DNA of 7,126 bases. Source: Armatimonadota bacterium. GTDB taxonomy: Bacteria; Armatimonadota; Hebobacteria; CAIYQO01. The translations under genes were made by a program, and so were the position numbers. The DNA is taken from assembly GCA_022708765.1 (NCBI GenBank), contig JAKIYB010000232.1:1-7126 (forward strand), in the 5' to 3' direction. Shown here in pieces: positions 5,313-7,126 of this stretch (positions are counted from its first letter, which is position 1; each line of letters begins with the position of its first letter). The notes under the pieces were generated by a model, which was not told where the DNA came from, ran no database searches, and saw only the letters and a list, made by a program, of their open reading frames with translations.

Positions 5313-6281
5313 TTACCTCACCGCCGCTCCCACCTTCCCCAATTGCCGCACAAACGCATCGGGAATGCTCCCGTCGGGGGTGATGGGCACGTCCCAGGTG
5401 ACGACGCCGCCGTGCTGGACGATATACCGCGTATACCCGACAACGAGTTCGTCGGGAAAGCGGGGGGCGCCGTGCAGCCACCAGTCGCCGAGGAAGCAGA
5501 GGACGTGGAACTGCGCGCCGTTGACGGTGTCACGGATGGGGCCGAAATTGCAGTATACCGCGTTATCACCGTAGCCAAAAGCGCCCACCGGCAGATCGCC
5601 GGAGAGTTCCCCGGCAGTGAATTCTTCTTCCTCCCAGTGGCTGCGCACCGGCACGTAGACGCCGGGATTGAAGGCGATGATGGCATCCGGATTACCCGCC
5701 TTCAGCGCGGCGGCGAAGGAAGCAAAATTCGGCGCATCGGGATGGCGATACATAGCGTCAGCGAAGTAGCAGCCGTCAATCCACCACCCCTTGACCTTCG
5801 TGCCCCAGCGCAGTGACCAGTCGCGCAGAATTGCTTCCCAGCGAAGCTGAAACTCCACCTGCCGGTCGTTGGCTTTTTCGGAATTCCACGGCTCACCCAC
5901 CCAGCCGGACTTCAGTCCCAGCTTCGCGCGCGCCTCCTCACTACCCCAGGAGCCGTCGCTTGGCGCGTAGACCAGCATGTGGATGCCGCGCGCGGCAAGG
6001 GCATCCGCGATATCGCTCACCAGATCGCGCCGTGAACACATCCCCGGCTGCCCGACGATGGCATCGTACGCCGCGTTCGGCGCGCAGTAATGCCCCGACC
6101 CCTGCCCGATGGTGATGAAGTAATACCGCGCCCCAACGGAGGCGAGTTGGTACGCCAGTCGCTCCACGTCGAAGGAGTCTACCCGCGCATTCCACTCCTC
6201 GGCGGACATCCCCACCGTTCCCAGGTAATGGGTGAAGACGCCCCATTTACAGGCTTTAAACCACTCGGTACTGGCACGCAT
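5313..6281 (-). CDS. GH29-like (alpha-L-fucosidase-related) TIM-barrel protein, 322 aa
   Basis: The N-terminus WFKACKWGVFTHYL (7-20) matches the K-x-G-x-F-x-H-W/Y opening of GH29 alpha-L-fucosidases. The barrel continues with FDVERLAYQLASVGARYYFIT (37-57, the usual 'region of aggregate-and-follow' helix and strand), SDIADALAARGIHMLVY, and KVKGWWIDGCYF (163-173), where Asp169 occupies the place of the GH29 nucleophile (W-x-D-G). Classical GH29 enzymes carry a C-terminal beta-sandwich and are usually secreted; this one is a bare catalytic domain with no signal peptide, so it should act in the cytoplasm on imported oligosaccharides, or may have another activity. The acid/base residue cannot be assigned by eye. 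ATG 6281 follows AAAGGAG with a six-base spacer. The gene is convergent with rluB (41-base gap) and downstream of the beta-helix gene (113-base gap) on the same strand. Confidence 0.75.
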   Translation of the reverse strand: MRASTEWFKACKWGVFTHYLGTVGMSAEEWNARVDSFDVERLAYQLASVGARYYFITIGQGSGHYCAPNAAYDAIVGQPGMCSRRDLVSDIADALAARGIHMLVYAPSDGSWGSEEARAKLGLKSGWVGEPWNSEKANDRQVEFQLRWEAILRDWSLRWGTKVKGWWIDGCYFADAMYRHPDAPNFASFAAALKAGNPDAIIAFNPGVYVPVRSHWEEEEFTAGELSGDLPVGAFGYGDNAVYCNFGPIRDTVNGAQFHVLCFLGDWWLHGAPRFPDELVVGYTRYIVQHGGVVTWDVPITPDGSIPDAFVRQLGKVGAAVR

Positions 6282-6287
6282 CGGTCG

Positions 6288-6319
6288 CTCCTTTCAGGTT
6301 TACCGCAAGCGCGGAGGAG
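6288..6319 (-). promoter_or_regulatory. Leader of the GH29-like gene: ribosome site with a possible pairing partner
   Basis: On the minus strand AAAGGAG (6294-6288) is six bases from ATG 6281. Upstream, CTCCT (6319-6315) is complementary to the AGGAG core and is directly followed by a small hairpin, CCGC-GCTT-GCGG (6314-6303). A fold that masks the ribosome site is possible but short (five pairs). The remaining gap, 6320-6394, contains a TAATAT -10-like hexamer (minus strand, about 6368-6363) without a good -35, so a separate promoter is not established. Confidence 0.4.
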
Positions 6320-6394
6320 TATTCTTTCTCTTGTTCGAAGGGTAACTCGGTGACTGCGCAACAATATTACCCTCCGCGCGCTCTGCGGTGCATT

Positions 6395-7126
6395 CTATTC
6401 CAGCCGCGCCTTCTTCCATCCCGTCGGCGTGCGGACCCAGAGCATGCTGCCGCGGGCGTCTTCGCTCCAGGCGAGGTCGCCGACCAGGCCGCCTTCCGGG
6501 GTATCCACGGGGTGAGCAAGGTTGAGGCGGTCGCCGGCGATACTGGTGATGGGCATCTGGCTGGCGCCCCCGCCGCCGGAAGGCATCTGGCAGACCAGCC
6601 CGCCGGAGACGGTAGGCGCGTAGGAGTTGCCGACGATGCAGGCGGAGTCCAGGTTGCCGTCAAACGCCTTCAGGATGCGGTGTTCCTCCCGCGCGGTGAA
6701 GTGGTTGCCCAGATAGGTGCCGTGGGTGCCGCCGTCCGCGATGTAGATGCCAATGACCCTATTGTCGGTCGCCCAGTTGTTGTTGTAAATACGGCAGTTG
6801 GTGATGCGCTGGAAGGGGCGCGTCACGTGAAAGCCATACCCCATCTCCTCGGTGATGGGCGAGTCGGCGTAGCACTGGTTATAGGTGTCGTTCCAGCCGT
6901 TGCAGGCGAAACAGACCTTCAGGTCGCCGTTGCTCTTGAAATTCCACACGTGTACCTGCTGAAAATCATTGCTGCTGCTGTCGCTGCGCAGGCCGGTCTC
7001 GTAGCCGATGATGACCACCAGCGACACCAGCGAATCGGTGCAGCGCTGGTAGTGCAGGCCGATGCTCCCCGGCAGGTTTTGCACCTCCGGCTCCAGGTAC
7101 AGACGGACATTGCTCACGTTGCACTC
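6395..7126 (-). CDS. Right-handed parallel beta-helix protein, C-terminal part (5' end outside window)
   Basis: The frame is open from the right edge of the window to a TAG at 6397-6395; the GTG at 7117 is internal, since the codons before it (GAG TGC AAC) are also open. About 243 residues are visible. They carry the irregular repeats of a parallel beta-helix: CTD..VSLVVIIGYETGLR, VHVWNFKSNGDLKVCF, CRIYNNNWATDNRVIGIYIADGG, TYLGNHFTAREEHRILKAF and CIVGNSYAPTVSGG, with Asn-rich turns and stacked hydrophobic and Cys positions. Such folds (pectate lyase/NosD-like, glycoside hydrolase and polysaccharide lyase families) usually bind or cleave polysaccharide. A short terminal beta segment (LAWSEDARGSMLWVRTPTGWKKARLE) follows the helix, like the end of tail-fibre or surface beta-helix proteins. 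Any signal peptide or catalytic site lies outside the window, so the substrate is unknown. Confidence 0.65.
   Translation of the reverse strand, partial: ECNVSNVRLYLEPEVQNLPGSIGLHYQRCTDSLVSLVVIIGYETGLRSDSSSNDFQQVHVWNFKSNGDLKVCFACNGWNDTYNQCYADSPITEEMGYGFHVTRPFQRITNCRIYNNNWATDNRVIGIYIADGGTHGTYLGNHFTAREEHRILKAFDGNLDSACIVGNSYAPTVSGGLVCQMPSGGGGASQMPITSIAGDRLNLAHPVDTPEGGLVGDLAWSEDARGSMLWVRTPTGWKKARLE

Noticed and set aside
4486..5481. 331-codon minus-strand open frame opposite rluB
   Set aside because: It lies opposite rluB and the carboxypeptidase end, is rich in Arg, His, Ala and Gly, and runs through the convergent gene end; it shows no recognisable domain.
1..7126. CRISPR array, insertion sequence, integrase, toxin-antitoxin pair or defence operon
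   Set aside because: No regularly spaced repeats, terminal inverted repeats around a transposase, integrase motifs or paired small genes were found on either strand.

Overview
The window is GC-rich bacterial chromosomal DNA with dense, short-spaced genes. Several genes have good Shine-Dalgarno sites (GGAGG, AAGGAG), and there are recognisable sigma-70-type promoter hexamers. The mix of genes suggests a saprophytic, carbohydrate-degrading bacterium: a glycoside-hydrolase-like tail, a GH29-like fucosidase homologue and a parallel beta-helix protein, next to envelope and ribosome housekeeping genes. A group such as Armatimonadota would fit, but the sequence alone does not settle the phylum. Nothing in the window looks like a phage, transposon, CRISPR array, tRNA or rRNA.

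Layout from left to right. (1) The window opens inside a plus-strand gene whose last 81 codons resemble the C-terminal beta-sandwich of a large glycoside hydrolase; two adjacent hairpins follow it. (2) A lone 113-codon ORF of unknown function has much lower third-position GC than its neighbours and may be foreign. (3) On the minus strand lies a CNNM/CBS/CorC_HlyC membrane protein, a probable magnesium or divalent-cation exporter. Its stop codon sits in the loop of a 14-bp hairpin. Its start region has near-consensus promoter hexamers with an unusually long spacer and a strong ribosome site that serves a 16-codon out-of-frame ORF rather than the main start. (4) Divergent from it is a small alpha/beta-hydrolase with a complete Ser-Asp-His triad. 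(5) After a stem-loop region that can fold in two exclusive ways comes a D-Ala-D-Ala carboxypeptidase (peptidase S11) with a promoter placed so that its mRNA should be leaderless or nearly so. (6) The pseudouridine synthase gene rluB overlaps the carboxypeptidase gene by 92 bases. (7) Convergent on the minus strand are a GH29-like protein lacking a signal peptide and, upstream of it, the C-terminal part of a right-handed beta-helix protein running off the window.

The carboxypeptidase trims peptidoglycan stem peptides and RluB modifies 23S rRNA; linkage of such genes is also known in Bacillus (dacB-spmA-spmB-rluB). The two right-hand genes may act together on polysaccharide. I see no clearly new multi-gene system. 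The points most worth a second look are regulatory: the short upstream ORF before the exporter, the leaderless carboxypeptidase start, the long dac/rluB overlap and the competing stem-loop.
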